A stretch of DNA of 44,921 nucleotides from Acidimicrobiaceae bacterium (GTDB taxonomy: Bacteria; Actinomycetota; Acidimicrobiia; Acidimicrobiales; RAAP-2), in the NCBI GenBank assembly GCA_003141815.1, contig PLNQ01000063.1:1-44921 (forward strand), written 5' to 3'. The notes beneath the pieces are model-generated. The model saw only the letters and a program-made list of their open reading frames with translations. It did not search any database and was not told the DNA's origin. Position 1 is the first letter of the stretch, and every line of letters begins with the position of its first letter. Both the position numbers and the translations under genes were made by a program. This document shows positions 35,909 to 44,468 of this stretch, piece by piece.

Positions 35909-37027
35909 TCAGCCCCAGATTTCGTTGGCGGTCTCTGCGACGAGGCGGAGTTTCGCGACCTCATCGTTGAACGTGAGACTATTACCCTCGACCGTCGACG
36001 AAAACCCGCACTGGGGAGAGAGGCAGAGCTGATCTAGCGAGATGTACTTACTTGCCTTGTCGATACGTCGCTTGAGTTGCTCCTTCGATTCGAGGGCACC
36101 CTTCTTGGTGGTGACGAGTCCGAGAACGACCATCTTGTCCTTGGGCACGAAGCGCAGCGGCTCAAAGCCACCGGAACGGTCGTCGTCGTACTCGAGGAAG
36201 AATCCGTCGACATCCAGCTCGCCAAAGAGGGCTTCGGCCACGAAGTCGTATCCACCCTCGGCCGCCCAGTAGGACTGGAAGTTGCCTCGGCACGAGTGCG
36301 TGGTCACCGACATGCCCTCAGGTCGTCCCGCGAGGGCGGCATTCAGTTGCTTGATGTAGCGCAAGTGCTGGTGTTCAGCGTCATCGCCGCGATCGGCGAT
36401 CATCTGGCGCTGCGAGGGATCATTGAGGTAGGCGAGTGACGTGTCGTCGAGTTGGAGGTACGTGCAACCTAACTCGCCCAGGCGACGTATCTCTTCGGCG
36501 TAAGCGGCGCTGAGGTCGCTCCAGAACTCTTCGACGTCGGGGTAGATCGTGGGGTCGATGGCGGCCGCGCCCCCTCGGTAGTGCACCATGCTTGGCGACG
36601 GGATGGTGAGCTTGGGCACCGCGGTTGTCACAGCGGACTTCAGGAACGAAAAGGCGTCACCGAAGATGGTGTTGTCGACGCGTACTCGGTCGTTCACCTT
36701 GAGCGCCGCCGAGGTGAACGAGGTCGTCCCTTCTAAGTTCTTGAAGGCCACCTGCAGTCTTTCGTCGGTACTGGTGATGCCACCGAGCTGATAGATGAAG
36801 TCCATGTGCCAAGAGGTGCGGCGAAACTCGCCATCCGTCGCGGACTGTAAGCCGATAGCTTCCTGAAGCGCTATCGCGTCGCGGATGGCCCGGTCCTCTG
36901 ATTCTCGTAGGTCGTCGGCGCTGATCTCACCGTTGGCGAAAGTCGCCCGGGCCTTCAACAATTCCGGTGGGCGAAGAAGACTGCCGACGTGGTCGGCGCG
37001 AAACGGTGGCGACGTTCGTATACTCAC
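35909..37027 (-). CDS. MetE C-domain-like (YxjG/YxjH) methyltransferase
   Basis: 372 residues from GTG 37027, a stand-alone version of the catalytic half of cobalamin-independent methionine synthase. PPFRADHVGSLLRPPELL opens the barrel, THSCRGN gives the first His and Cys zinc ligands, ELDVDGFFLEYD the Glu and LCLSPQCGFSST the last Cys. Such proteins transfer methyl groups to homocysteine or another thiol. The start at 37027 fits family length and has TACTGT seven bases upstream (leaderless); a GTG at 37063 is the alternative. It is divergent from the mycothiol isomerase-fold gene. Confidence 0.88.
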   Translation of the reverse strand: MSIRTSPPFRADHVGSLLRPPELLKARATFANGEISADDLRESEDRAIRDAIALQEAIGLQSATDGEFRRTSWHMDFIYQLGGITSTDERLQVAFKNLEGTTSFTSAALKVNDRVRVDNTIFGDAFSFLKSAVTTAVPKLTIPSPSMVHYRGGAAAIDPTIYPDVEEFWSDLSAAYAEEIRRLGELGCTYLQLDDTSLAYLNDPSQRQMIADRGDDAEHQHLRYIKQLNAALAGRPEGMSVTTHSCRGNFQSYWAAEGGYDFVAEALFGELDVDGFFLEYDDDRSGGFEPLRFVPKDKMVVLGLVTTKKGALESKEQLKRRIDKASKYISLDQLCLSPQCGFSSTVEGNSLTFNDEVAKLRLVAETANEIWG

Positions 37028-37034
37028 AGCCTTG

Positions 37035-37040
37035 ACAGTA
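37035..37040 (-). promoter_or_regulatory. -10 box of MetE-like gene
   Basis: TACTGT on the minus strand, seven bases before GTG 37027. Confidence 0.4.
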
Positions 37041-37158
37041 CGACTTCGTCGCGCCGCGCGCACCGAAGGTAGAATCTAGCTAGACGCGTGTTACTCGAGA
37101 CGTCGATTTTCTCTTTTCTCGACGCCTCCGCATTGACTTTCGACTTCGAAGAATCCGT

Positions 37159-37164
37159 TAGATT
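37159..37164 (+). promoter_or_regulatory. -10 box of leaderless mycothiol isomerase-fold gene
   Basis: TAGATT, six bases before ATG 37171; TTGACT at 37133-37138 is a -35 candidate with a long 20-base spacer. Confidence 0.5.
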
Positions 37165-37170
37165 CATGGG

Positions 37171-37761
37171 ATGGAGCGCCCCACGGAACTCATTGACGTC
37201 TGCATCGCATCGCACGAGCGACTTCTCGTCGCCGCCGCGCGGTTGAATGAAGATGAGTTACGCGCGCCCAGTCGCCTACCGGACTGGTCACGGGCACACG
37301 TCCTCGCCCATCTGGCTCGAAACGCTGATAGCCACACCTGGCTCTTTGAGGGAGCGAAAATTGGTGAGTCTCGACGTCAATACCCAGAAACAGGGATGAG
37401 AGAGCGCGACATCGAGACCGGCAGCGCACTCGACAGGGACGGACTCTTCAGTGATGTCACTAGATCGTGTCGAGATCTCGAAGCCGCCTGGGGGAGCCTT
37501 GACGACGACCGGTGGGAGTTCCTCGCGGCGGTCAATCCCGGACCTCGGACGATGGCGGAGATCCTCTTTCGCCGACTGCGAGAAGTCGAAGTTCATCTCG
37601 TAGACCTCGACGCGTCCTACGAAGCGTCCGACTGGCCCGAAGCCTACGTTGAGGGTGAGCTTCGACGAGCTCTTCATAAGCTCCCCGATCGAGCCGATCA
37701 CGCCGAGCTCGTCGAGTGGTTGATCGGCCGGTCGAGCGCGCCAGTACTCGAGAGCTGGTAG
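37171..37761 (+). CDS. Mycothiol-dependent maleylpyruvate isomerase-fold protein
   Basis: 196 residues. LPDWSRAHVLAHLARNADSH near 37-56 and REVEVHLVDLD near 137-147 carry the histidines of the DinB-like metal site of the MDMPI family. The family includes mycothiol-dependent maleylpyruvate isomerase and thiol transferases used in detoxification; the neighbours give no aromatic pathway, so the exact reaction is open. It points to a mycothiol-making actinobacterium. Leaderless start. Confidence 0.9.
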   Translation: MERPTELIDVCIASHERLLVAAARLNEDELRAPSRLPDWSRAHVLAHLARNADSHTWLFEGAKIGESRRQYPETGMRERDIETGSALDRDGLFSDVTRSCRDLEAAWGSLDDDRWEFLAAVNPGPRTMAEILFRRLREVEVHLVDLDASYEASDWPEAYVEGELRRALHKLPDRADHAELVEWLIGRSSAPVLESW

Positions 37762-37832
37762 TTGTCCGATCGAAAGTGTTACGGCTTCCTCCGCGGCCAC
37801 CGCGAAGCAATGAGGAGTCTGCACGTCTACCT

Positions 37833-37847
37833 ACTCCCGTAGGGAGT
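37833..37847 (+). terminator. Hairpin after mycothiol isomerase-fold gene
   Basis: ACTCCC-GTA-GGGAGT, a perfect 6-bp stem with a 3-base loop, 72 bases beyond the stop. No U run. Confidence 0.42.
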
Positions 37848-37923
37848 GCGACGCTCCGATCATGGTTTTTGAAGTACTGCCCGTGACTTGTAAACGCGGA
37901 CCGCGGGCGACGAAGATAGAGGG

Positions 37924-38538
37924 ATGCGTGTGTTGGGAAAAGTGGGCTTAGTGCGTTACAAAGTCAGAGCAGCAATGACGGTCGCGATCGTCGGGCTTTC
38001 ACTCTTTGTCTCAAGTACTGCAGCGACGGCTTCACAACCAAAGCTGTCGAGCGAACTCCTCAACGTCAGCCAGATGCCAAGTGGCTGGAGCATCGATGTT
38101 CAAACAGGAGGCAGTTCTCCCGGTTGTCTCTCGCACCTCTTCGAGCCGAAGAGCACCAAACAGACGTCGCACGCGACCGTCAACTTCGTGTACAACGGGA
38201 CTCTCCCACTCGTCTCGGAGAAGCTCGGGACGTATTCGAACGCCAAGTCCGCGTACAAGGCAATCGTCGCCACGCTTGCGGACTGCAAACACGTGAGCGG
38301 AGTTAGCGGCAGCCAAAAGGTGACCGGCACTGTTGGGAAATTGAAGATTCCGTCGTACGGAGACGCGAGTGCGGCGTTTGCGGTAAGGCTCGACATACAA
38401 GGAACCGTGATTGGGAACGACATCTTCATCGTACGCAAGGGCAGCGTCGTCATGGGCATTGAAGAAGCGGGCCCTCCGCCCGTCAACGAGAGCCAACTCC
38501 AAGGTCTTGTCGCGAAAGCAATCAAGAAGCTTCCCTGA
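37924..38538 (+). CDS. Secreted protein of unknown function
   Basis: 204 residues. A basic n-region (MRVLGKVGLVRYKVRAA), a hydrophobic core (TVAIVGLSLFVSSTAATA) and a likely cleavage site near Ala36 form a signal peptide with no lipobox. The mature part has two Cys (PGCLSH, LADCKHV) that may form a disulfide, and alternating strands such as VNFVYNG and SAAFAVRLDIQG. It loosely resembles PknH-type extracellular sensor domains, but this is not secure. GAAGAT six bases before the ATG is a weak -10 match. Confidence 0.7.
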   Translation: MRVLGKVGLVRYKVRAAMTVAIVGLSLFVSSTAATASQPKLSSELLNVSQMPSGWSIDVQTGGSSPGCLSHLFEPKSTKQTSHATVNFVYNGTLPLVSEKLGTYSNAKSAYKAIVATLADCKHVSGVSGSQKVTGTVGKLKIPSYGDASAAFAVRLDIQGTVIGNDIFIVRKGSVVMGIEEAGPPPVNESQLQGLVAKAIKKLP

Positions 38539-38624
38539 GTGAGTAAAGAAACTATCGGTAACTGGTACTTAAGATGCTGTCTTCCAATGGAAACGTCGCG
38601 ACGAAGGTGTCAACAGCAGGTGAA

Positions 38625-38630
38625 TAGGGT
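38625..38630 (+). promoter_or_regulatory. -10 box of leaderless methyltransferase gene
   Basis: TAGGGT, exactly six bases ahead of GTG 38637, identical in sequence and spacing to the box at 12325. Confidence 0.48.
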
Positions 38631-38636
38631 CGTGAC

Positions 38637-39368
38637 GTGATGGCGGAGACGGACGCGTTTGGACGCGCACTCTTGGATTGGGCTCAAGGTGGCACGATCC
38701 CAGAGATAGTCGAACGTGATGACGGCTACACTGAGACCGGGGCGGGACCCGAAGTGTACTTGTCCGACTTCAAAAGATGGCCATCCGCGGAGCGACAGTC
38801 CGCACGGCACATGCGCGGTCGGGTCTTGGACGTTGGTTGCGGCGCCGGCAGAGTCGCGTTGCATCTACAAGAGCGCGGCATCGACGTGGTCGGAATCGAC
38901 TCGTCGCGTCTCGCCGTGAAGGCGGCAAAGCTCCGCGGTGTCAATGAAGTCTGGAGCACGTCGATCGACACGTTGGGGCGGAAAATCGGGTCGTTCGACA
39001 CTATTGTCTTATTCGGGAACAATTTTGGGATATTCGGAACGCCCGATCGCGCGCGCCAGGTTTTGACCGAGTGGGCGACGTGGACGAAGCCGGGAACACG
39101 AATCTTTGTCGAGAGCACGAACCCGTACTGCGGCGGCGCTCCCGCGATTGATCGCGCGTATTACCGCCGAAATCGTGAGCGCGGCAGTTTGCCTGGACAG
39201 GCGCGGTTCCGGTACCACTTCGGGTATTCCGTTGGTCCGTGGTTCCCCTGGCTGTTTGTGTCGCGAAGTGACATGAAGCAAATTCTTCGTGGAACGGGTT
39301 GGCATCAAGCTCGGGTACTGGGCGACGGGCCGAGCGAGCCGTACGTTGCGATTTTGGAGAAGGACTGA
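38637..39368 (+). CDS. Class I SAM-dependent methyltransferase
   Basis: 243 residues. Motif I VLDVGCGAGR is at about 63-72, the acidic loop VVGIDSS follows, and FDTIVLFGNNFGIFG is motif IV. The C-terminal part (YHFGYSVGPWFPWLF, DMKQILRGTGWHQARVL) is the usual methyltransferase end. Substrate unknown. The GTG at 38637 is followed at once by an ATG; the promoter position supports the GTG and a leaderless transcript. It converges with the F420-type oxidoreductase gene. Confidence 0.88.
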   Translation: MMAETDAFGRALLDWAQGGTIPEIVERDDGYTETGAGPEVYLSDFKRWPSAERQSARHMRGRVLDVGCGAGRVALHLQERGIDVVGIDSSRLAVKAAKLRGVNEVWSTSIDTLGRKIGSFDTIVLFGNNFGIFGTPDRARQVLTEWATWTKPGTRIFVESTNPYCGGAPAIDRAYYRRNRERGSLPGQARFRYHFGYSVGPWFPWLFVSRSDMKQILRGTGWHQARVLGDGPSEPYVAILEKD

Positions 39369-39393
39369 CCGAAACTTTTGGCCGCGTAACTTG

Positions 39394-39420
39394 ACACAGT
39401 GCTTGTCGAGCATGGTGTCG
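39394..39420. terminator. Hairpin between convergent methyltransferase and oxidoreductase genes
   Basis: GACAC-A-GTGCT pairs with AGCAT-G-GTGTC around a 5-base loop (nine pairs with one G-U and one mismatch), followed by a T-rich stretch on the plus strand. Confidence 0.45.
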
Positions 39421-39451
39421 TTCATTTGCGGTTATTTCAGTGCCTAGCGAC

Positions 39452-40384
39452 CTACTTGACAGCCGGCAGAACCTCGGACGCGATGAGGCCAACGTGTTCA
39501 AGGTCACCAATGTCCAACATCTGGAGATACAGCCGCGAGATACCCAATTCGCCCCAGGCGAGGATCTTCTCTGCAACCTGTGCCGGCGAACCGGCGAGCC
39601 CGTTCTCTCTCAGTTCGCTGACGTCACGCCCGATGTTTGACGCACGCCGCGCAAGTTCATGCTCGTTCTGACCGCAACAGACGACGAGGGCAGCGGAGCG
39701 GATGATCGACTTCGGATCACGATTACGCGAAGCGCAGGCCTCGTCGACGACTTCGAACTGGGTTTTGGTGACGTCGTACGAGGAGAAAGGCACGTTGAAC
39801 TCATCGGCGAAAGTGGCCGCAAGACGCGGCGTGATCTTTCGACCATGGCCACCAATGATGATTGGCGGTCGCGGCAACTGAACTGGCTTTGGAAGCGCCG
39901 GACTGTTAGCCAACGAATAGTGCTTGCCCGAAAAGTTGAACGTCGAACCAACTTCGGTCTCCCAAAGGCCAGTGATGATGCCAAGCTGCTCTTCCAACTT
40001 CTCAAAGCGTTCGCTTACAGAAGGGAAGGGAATGCCGTAGGCAGTGTGCTCTTCATCGAACCAGCCCGCGCCGAGGCCCAGTTCCACGCGTCCGCCGCTC
40101 ATTGCGTCAACTTGAGCGACGGCGATCGCCAGCGATCCCGGATACCGGAAGGTTGCGGCGGTCAACAGGGTTCCGAGGCGGATTCGCTTCGTGTCTCGTG
40201 CAAGGCCCGCGAGGGTGATCCACGCGTCGGTTGGGCCAGGCAAGCCACTCACTTGACCCATCTTGAGATAGTGATCGGAGCGGAAGAACGCGCCGAAACC
40301 ACCGTCTTCCGCGGCGAGCGCCATCGCGAGAATCTGGTCGTACGTCGCGCCTTGTTGGGGCTCAGTGAAAATTCGAAGTTCCAT
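39452..40384 (-). CDS. LLM-class F420-dependent oxidoreductase
   Basis: 310 residues of luciferase-like TIM barrel. GGFGAFFRSDHYLKM, IRLGTLLTAATFRYPG, VDAMSGGRVELGLGAGWFDE and PPIIIGGHGRKITPRLAA are the cofactor-side loops of the F420 group; DEEHTAYGIPFPSVSERF is the usual next helix. Substrate unknown. TATAAT on the minus strand near 40488 could be its promoter, about 95 bases ahead of the ATG. It is not closely like the other luciferase-like proteins in the window. Confidence 0.9.
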   Translation of the reverse strand: MELRIFTEPQQGATYDQILAMALAAEDGGFGAFFRSDHYLKMGQVSGLPGPTDAWITLAGLARDTKRIRLGTLLTAATFRYPGSLAIAVAQVDAMSGGRVELGLGAGWFDEEHTAYGIPFPSVSERFEKLEEQLGIITGLWETEVGSTFNFSGKHYSLANSPALPKPVQLPRPPIIIGGHGRKITPRLAATFADEFNVPFSSYDVTKTQFEVVDEACASRNRDPKSIIRSAALVVCCGQNEHELARRASNIGRDVSELRENGLAGSPAQVAEKILAWGELGISRLYLQMLDIGDLEHVGLIASEVLPAVK

Positions 40385-40676
40385 TGACCAGTCTTCCCGT
40401 TTGCTCTCGGCGTTGTACGAACGTGAAACGCCTTCTACTTGCGCAGCTCATCGAGGAATAATAAGTGCGCTTTTCCGTTTTCATTATATTTGGGCCATCA
40501 AAATCTGATGCCTTCTAGTTCCCGCACTCTTTCAAAGGTGGTTGAACCACGGGTATGTGGACTTCGGACGTTCGCTCGGCTTCGAGCAATTTGTTCGTCG
40601 CTCGTTGCGTTGTTTTCTAATCCAGTATCGCGCGTCGAGATTGGCTGGCTAGAAGCATTCGCAATACGAGTCCCGC
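40385..40676. other. Region between oxidoreductase and ABC permease genes
   Basis: About 290 bases. Once the permease frame is repaired this stretch is non-coding, although a minus-strand frame as written runs to 40498. It is AT-rich around 40460-40495, with TATAAT on the minus strand, and holds a small GTGGT-TGA-ACCAC hairpin near 40541. Confidence 0.4.
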
Positions 40677-41424
40677 TCATGTTCGCGTCGCTTTGGCCCC
40701 AGTCACGAGCCGCTCGCGATCGAACATCCGTGAGACGATGCGCAGCGCCAGCCCGTCGATCACCAGTAGCCCGACAGCGAACTCGATCGCGACCGCAGGT
40801 GGGATGGATAACGCCAATCGCCAACAGCAGAACCACGCCAATGATTGGAAAGCTCGCGAGCATCCCCAACTGCTGGGCGACACGGACTTCGCTTGCCCGG
40901 ACCGACACCGCCATACCGACGACGACGGACCAACCGGCCACCAGGGGAGCGAAGAGGAATAGCGCGAGAAGTGTTGGACCGTCGTGGAACACGGCGGAAG
41001 CGATGTCGGGGTGGGCGAAAAGCGCGACGGCGGCGAGAAAGAGTCCGTACACCAGGTACGAAAGAACCACTGAGGGGATCACGACCGCCGCCGCCTTGCC
41101 GATGATGAACTCTTGTTCGCGAAGTGGCGTAGTGAGTAGTGGCTCGAGCGTCCCCTGCTCACGTTCGCCGACCACGGTGAACGCGGCGAGGGTGCTCGGC
41201 ATGACGACCGCGATCAAGAGCATGTAAAGGAGAGGAAGGACGACGTAGTTATCCAGTGCAGAACTCGATTCCACCGGGTGGGCGACAAAGATCGAAACGA
41301 TGGGCTCGACGAGGAAGAGGATCGGCAGGAGAACCATGGACACGACGATGGACCGTTTGCGCCGGTAGTCCAGTAACTCCTTATGGACGACGGACCGGAT
41401 ACGTGTGGCGTCGAGGCGCATCAT
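40677..41424 (-). CDS. ABC-2 type transporter permease, one-base frame break
   Basis: Six membrane helices of the NatB/ABC-2 type: SIVVSMVLLPILFLVEPIVS, a long second helix, the cytoplasmic VVGEREQGTLEPLLTTPLRE loop typical of the family, and two further pairs. As written the last helix turns into unrelated sequence after LLLAIGVIHP and runs to 40498. Removing one base near 40800 restores PPAVAIEFAVGLLVIDG, then VSRMFDRERLV and a stop at 40677, giving 248 residues. The ATG overlaps the stop of the ATPase gene, so both form one exporter. Confidence 0.82.
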
Positions 41425-42866
41425 GGTTGGTGGGCCTTGGCGTCGTCGGCGATGAGTTCGATGTACACGTCCTCGAGCGAATGTTGCGCTTCGCCAATGG
41501 AGAGAACATCGACGCCGGCGCCGACGAGGCTGCGTGTCACCTCGGGAGCGGCAACCTTCGGATCGGACACCGTGAGCACGTACGAGTTCGGACCATCAGC
41601 GCGCCAGTTTTCGACAGCGAGGATGCGGGTGAAGAACTGTTCCGGGTCGCTGAGCGGCGCGAGCGTCTTCACGACGAGTGACCTCTTGAAGAGTTGCTCT
41701 CGTAACTCCTCGGTTCGACCGACGGTGCGAAGTGTCGTGTTCAGGAACGCAACTCGGTCGCAAAGTTTCTCCGCCTCGTCGAGCCGGTGTGTCGTGAGAA
41801 AGATCGTCACTCCCTTCTGGCGCAGGCCAATGATCAAGTTGTGCACCTCGAGTGAGGCGACGGGATCGAGGCCCGACGTCGGTTCGTCAAGGAACATGAT
41901 CGCCGGGTCACTCAGCAGCGTTCGCGCTAGTCCTACCCGCTGTCGGAGACCCTTTGACAGGCCTCCGCACAGATCCGATGCGCGGTCGCCGAGGTTGACG
42001 GCCTCGAGGGCGTCATTGATTCGTTTGGCGGCGTGATGCAGACCGTAAAGACCGGCGAAGTACTCGAGATTCTCGGTCACGGTCAAACGAAGATAGAGCC
42101 CGGGCGACTCGGGCATGATGGCAATGTGTTGGCGGATCTCGACCCCGTTCTCAGGGCTGAGCGGGATTCCCGCCACTGTCGCCGAGCCCGACGTTGGGGC
42201 GATCAACGTACCGAGCGTGCGGACCGTCGTGGTCTTGCCCGCACCGTTTGGACCCAGGAAACCGAAGACCTCGCCGTAGCCAACGTCGAAGGAGACATCC
42301 GAGAAAGCGGTTCGCGCGCCGAAGCGTTTGGTCATGTTGCTAACGACGAGCGCGGGCTGAGGTTTCGTGCCCTGGCGCGTCGGAGCGCCGGTGATCGTTC
42401 CAGCTCGAACTCCAGGGCGAACTTCTTTTGGGCCTGTCTGAATCGCTCTGGCGTCTGGCTCAAGTTGCGGCACGCTCCCAAGAGCGGCAACGTTCGTGAA
42501 TCCGACACCGCCCGAGTTGGCGTTGTCGAGCTCGAGACCGATCCAGAGATCGTGTTTAACCAGTGAGATGAGCAGCCAAACGAGCCATCGCGTGAAAATG
42601 ATGGGACTAAGTGACCGTGGATGGCACGAAAATCGAACCACCTTCCCTTCGACCGACTCAAACGACTCTTCGGGACTGAAAAGGTATCCCGTCGATTTCA
42701 CGCGCAAGAGGTGTTGGCCCGGTACCACGGGAATCTCGACCGTCCGTTCATTGGAGATCGAACCGACGACGAGCCCGTCAATCACGACCTTCCATATTCG
42801 AGCGCGATTTGAGTGACTTGATAACCGACCCGTTCGCGCGAGTCGCAAAGTTGACGTTTCGGCCAT
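41421..42866 (-). CDS. ABC transporter ATPase with extra N-terminal domain
   Basis: 481 residues. The C-terminal part (about 170-481) is a NatA-type ATPase: Walker A GPNGAGKTTT at 205, the signature LSKGLRQRVGLAR, Walker B IMFLDEPTSGLDP and the switch His in LTTHRLDEAE. The first 115 residues form an additional beta-rich domain with VVIDGLVVGSISNERTVEIP, then VVPGQHLLRVK, which recalls PEGA-like or actinobacterial small carbohydrate-binding-like domains, ending in a hydrophobic segment at 90-103. A Gly/Pro/Thr linker joins the two. ATG 42866 follows AAAGG; a GTG at 42902 is possible. The permease gene overlaps its stop. Confidence 0.85.
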   Translation of the reverse strand: MAETSTLRLARTGRLSSHSNRARIWKVVIDGLVVGSISNERTVEIPVVPGQHLLRVKSTGYLFSPEESFESVEGKVVRFSCHPRSLSPIIFTRWLVWLLISLVKHDLWIGLELDNANSGGVGFTNVAALGSVPQLEPDARAIQTGPKEVRPGVRAGTITGAPTRQGTKPQPALVVSNMTKRFGARTAFSDVSFDVGYGEVFGFLGPNGAGKTTTVRTLGTLIAPTSGSATVAGIPLSPENGVEIRQHIAIMPESPGLYLRLTVTENLEYFAGLYGLHHAAKRINDALEAVNLGDRASDLCGGLSKGLRQRVGLARTLLSDPAIMFLDEPTSGLDPVASLEVHNLIIGLRQKGVTIFLTTHRLDEAEKLCDRVAFLNTTLRTVGRTEELREQLFKRSLVVKTLAPLSDPEQFFTRILAVENWRADGPNSYVLTVSDPKVAAPEVTRSLVGAGVDVLSIGEAQHSLEDVYIELIADDAKAHQP

Positions 42867-43104
42867 GTAGTTGAGCCTTTCACAGCCGCCGTCAGCGAGC
42901 ACTGACTCGCCCTAACTTCCAAGGACGAGGGCAGACATTTTCTTGAAGGTGGGTGCTGCATCCCTATGGCTTGCGTATAGTCAGGGCTCGACCTACGAAC
43001 GCCGTTCCTCCTTGCTTCTTTTGATCCAGATTTGGCACGTTTCGTCTTCGCGGTCTATTGCACAGTGCTCGCAGGTGTGCTTATAATCCGCAATCAGTAA
43101 TGAT

Positions 43105-43626
43105 TCAAATCATCGCGCTATTGCTCCGACGGGGCAGTACCCAACCGGGGCGTGGGAAGTGACAGGTGTAGCCGTTCGGATAGTGCTCGAGGTAGTCCTG
43201 GTGTTCGGGTTCGGCTTCCCAGAACGGTCCGGCAGGCGCCACCTCGGTGACGACTTTCCCAGGCCAGAGCCCAGAAGCCTCGACGTCAGCGATTGTGTCC
43301 TCGGCGACCCGGCGTTGCTCATCGTCAAGGTAGTAAATAGCGGAACGGTAACTCGGGCCCGTGTCGTTACCCTGGCGGTTCATGGTCGTCGGATCGTGGA
43401 TTTGGAAGAAGAACTCGAGTATCTCTCGGTAGGTGGTCTGTTCTGGATCGAAGATGATCTCGATCGCCTCGGCGTGGTTTCCATGATGGCGGTAGGTCGC
43501 GTTCGCGACGTCGCCCCCGGTGTACCCGACGCGCGTCGAGAGAATGCCTGGACGCTTTCGAATGAGATCCTGCATTCCCCAAAAGCACCCTCCGGCCAGA
43601 ACAGCGTGTTCGCTCGCGGTGGTCAT
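43105..43626 (-). CDS. msrA: Peptide-methionine (S)-S-oxide reductase
   Basis: 173 residues. [11 protein letters not shown] holds the catalytic Cys14, and [38 protein letters not shown], then YRSAIYY are standard MsrA segments. It repairs methionine S-sulfoxide in oxidised proteins using thioredoxin-type reductants. The C-terminal GYTCHF contains a further Cys, a possible resolving residue. It overlaps the end of msrB by four bases, so both stereoisomers are repaired by one operon. Confidence 0.96.
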   Translation of the reverse strand: MTTASEHAVLAGGCFWGMQDLIRKRPGILSTRVGYTGGDVANATYRHHGNHAEAIEIIFDPEQTTYREILEFFFQIHDPTTMNRQGNDTGPSYRSAIYYLDDEQRRVAEDTIADVEASGLWPGKVVTEVAPAGPFWEAEPEHQDYLEHYPNGYTCHFPRPGWVLPRRSNSAMI

Positions 43627-44093
43627 TGTCCGGCCTCCTTCTTCAAGGATTCATCAAACACCTTGACGTATTCACCGTATCCTTCGGCCTCGAGATCCTG
43701 GTAGGGAACGAAGCGAAGAGCGGCTGAGTTGATGCAGTAGCGAAGGCCACCCTCGTCGGTGGGTCCGTCGGCGAACAGATGGCCGAGGTGAGAGTTCCCG
43801 TGGGTGGAGCGCACCTCGGTCCTGATCATTCCGTGGCTCCGGTCTTCGTTCTCGGCGACGTTGGCTGCCTCGAGGGGCGCCGTAAAGCTCGGCCAGCCAC
43901 AGCCGCTGTCGTACTTCTTGGTCGAGGCGAACAGTGGCTCGCCCGACACCACGTCGACGTACAGTCCCGCCTCTTTGTGATCCCAGAACTCGTTGTCGAA
44001 CGCCGGCTCGGTGCCGCGTTCCTGGGTGATCTCGTACCGGCGCGGCGTTAGTTGGGAAATCGTTTCCGCGTTCTTTTGGAACTTATCTGACAC
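43623..44093 (-). CDS. msrB: Peptide-methionine (R)-S-oxide reductase
   Basis: 156 residues. [43 protein letters not shown] and the active site [11 protein letters not shown] are complete. The paired CxxC zinc motifs are absent, so it is the zinc-free type; the Cys in DSGCGWP can serve as resolving residue. It repairs methionine R-sulfoxide in the cytoplasm. GTG start with TAAGGAG five bases upstream; msrA follows with a four-base overlap. Confidence 0.96.
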   Translation of the reverse strand: MSDKFQKNAETISQLTPRRYEITQERGTEPAFDNEFWDHKEAGLYVDVVSGEPLFASTKKYDSGCGWPSFTAPLEAANVAENEDRSHGMIRTEVRSTHGNSHLGHLFADGPTDEGGLRYCINSAALRFVPYQDLEAEGYGEYVKVFDESLKKEAGQ

Positions 44094-44468
44094 TTCGACT
44101 CCTTACTCTGTGGATAGACACTGAAGTCCTGGTACTTTGCGATACTCGGACACGTCGCGCGTTTCCTTGGCGGGACACCGTCTTGCGTTCACCGAAAATA
44201 AAGTACTCCCGGTTAGAGGAATTGCCACCCGGAAGAACCTCTCGATTCCTGCAATCTCATAGTACGAGGAGCGGCCAATTGCGTTACAAGCGCGTCGAAT
44301 ATCTTCCAATTACGGTGCATGAAGGACGTGGGCGAGTACTCAAACCTGTCGGTTCAGTCATTGGCGTTTCCCCTGAGTCGAAGCCCGTTGGAGCTATGGG
44401 CGAGCGAAAGGCGAACGAAACGAAGCCATTACCCTCAACCAAAGAGACACCAGTAGAAGAGAATTGAC
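44094..44468. other. Intergenic region upstream of the last LLM gene
   Basis: 375 bases with the msrB ribosome site at the left. A plus-strand frame (TTG 44183 to stop 44467) reads RYKRVEYLPITVHEGRGRVL and ends with a Lys/Glu/Thr-rich tail two bases before the next gene. It lacks a clear start signal and I do not recognise it, so it is left as a possible small gene only. Confidence 0.35.

Noticed and set aside
40439-41227. Long plus-strand frame opposite the ABC permease.
   Set aside because: Ser/Arg/Thr-rich shadow without motifs; the opposite strand encodes a clear ABC-2 permease.
43082-43087. Perfect TATAAT on the plus strand.
   Set aside because: Downstream on this strand is only the antisense of msrA; no gene begins there.
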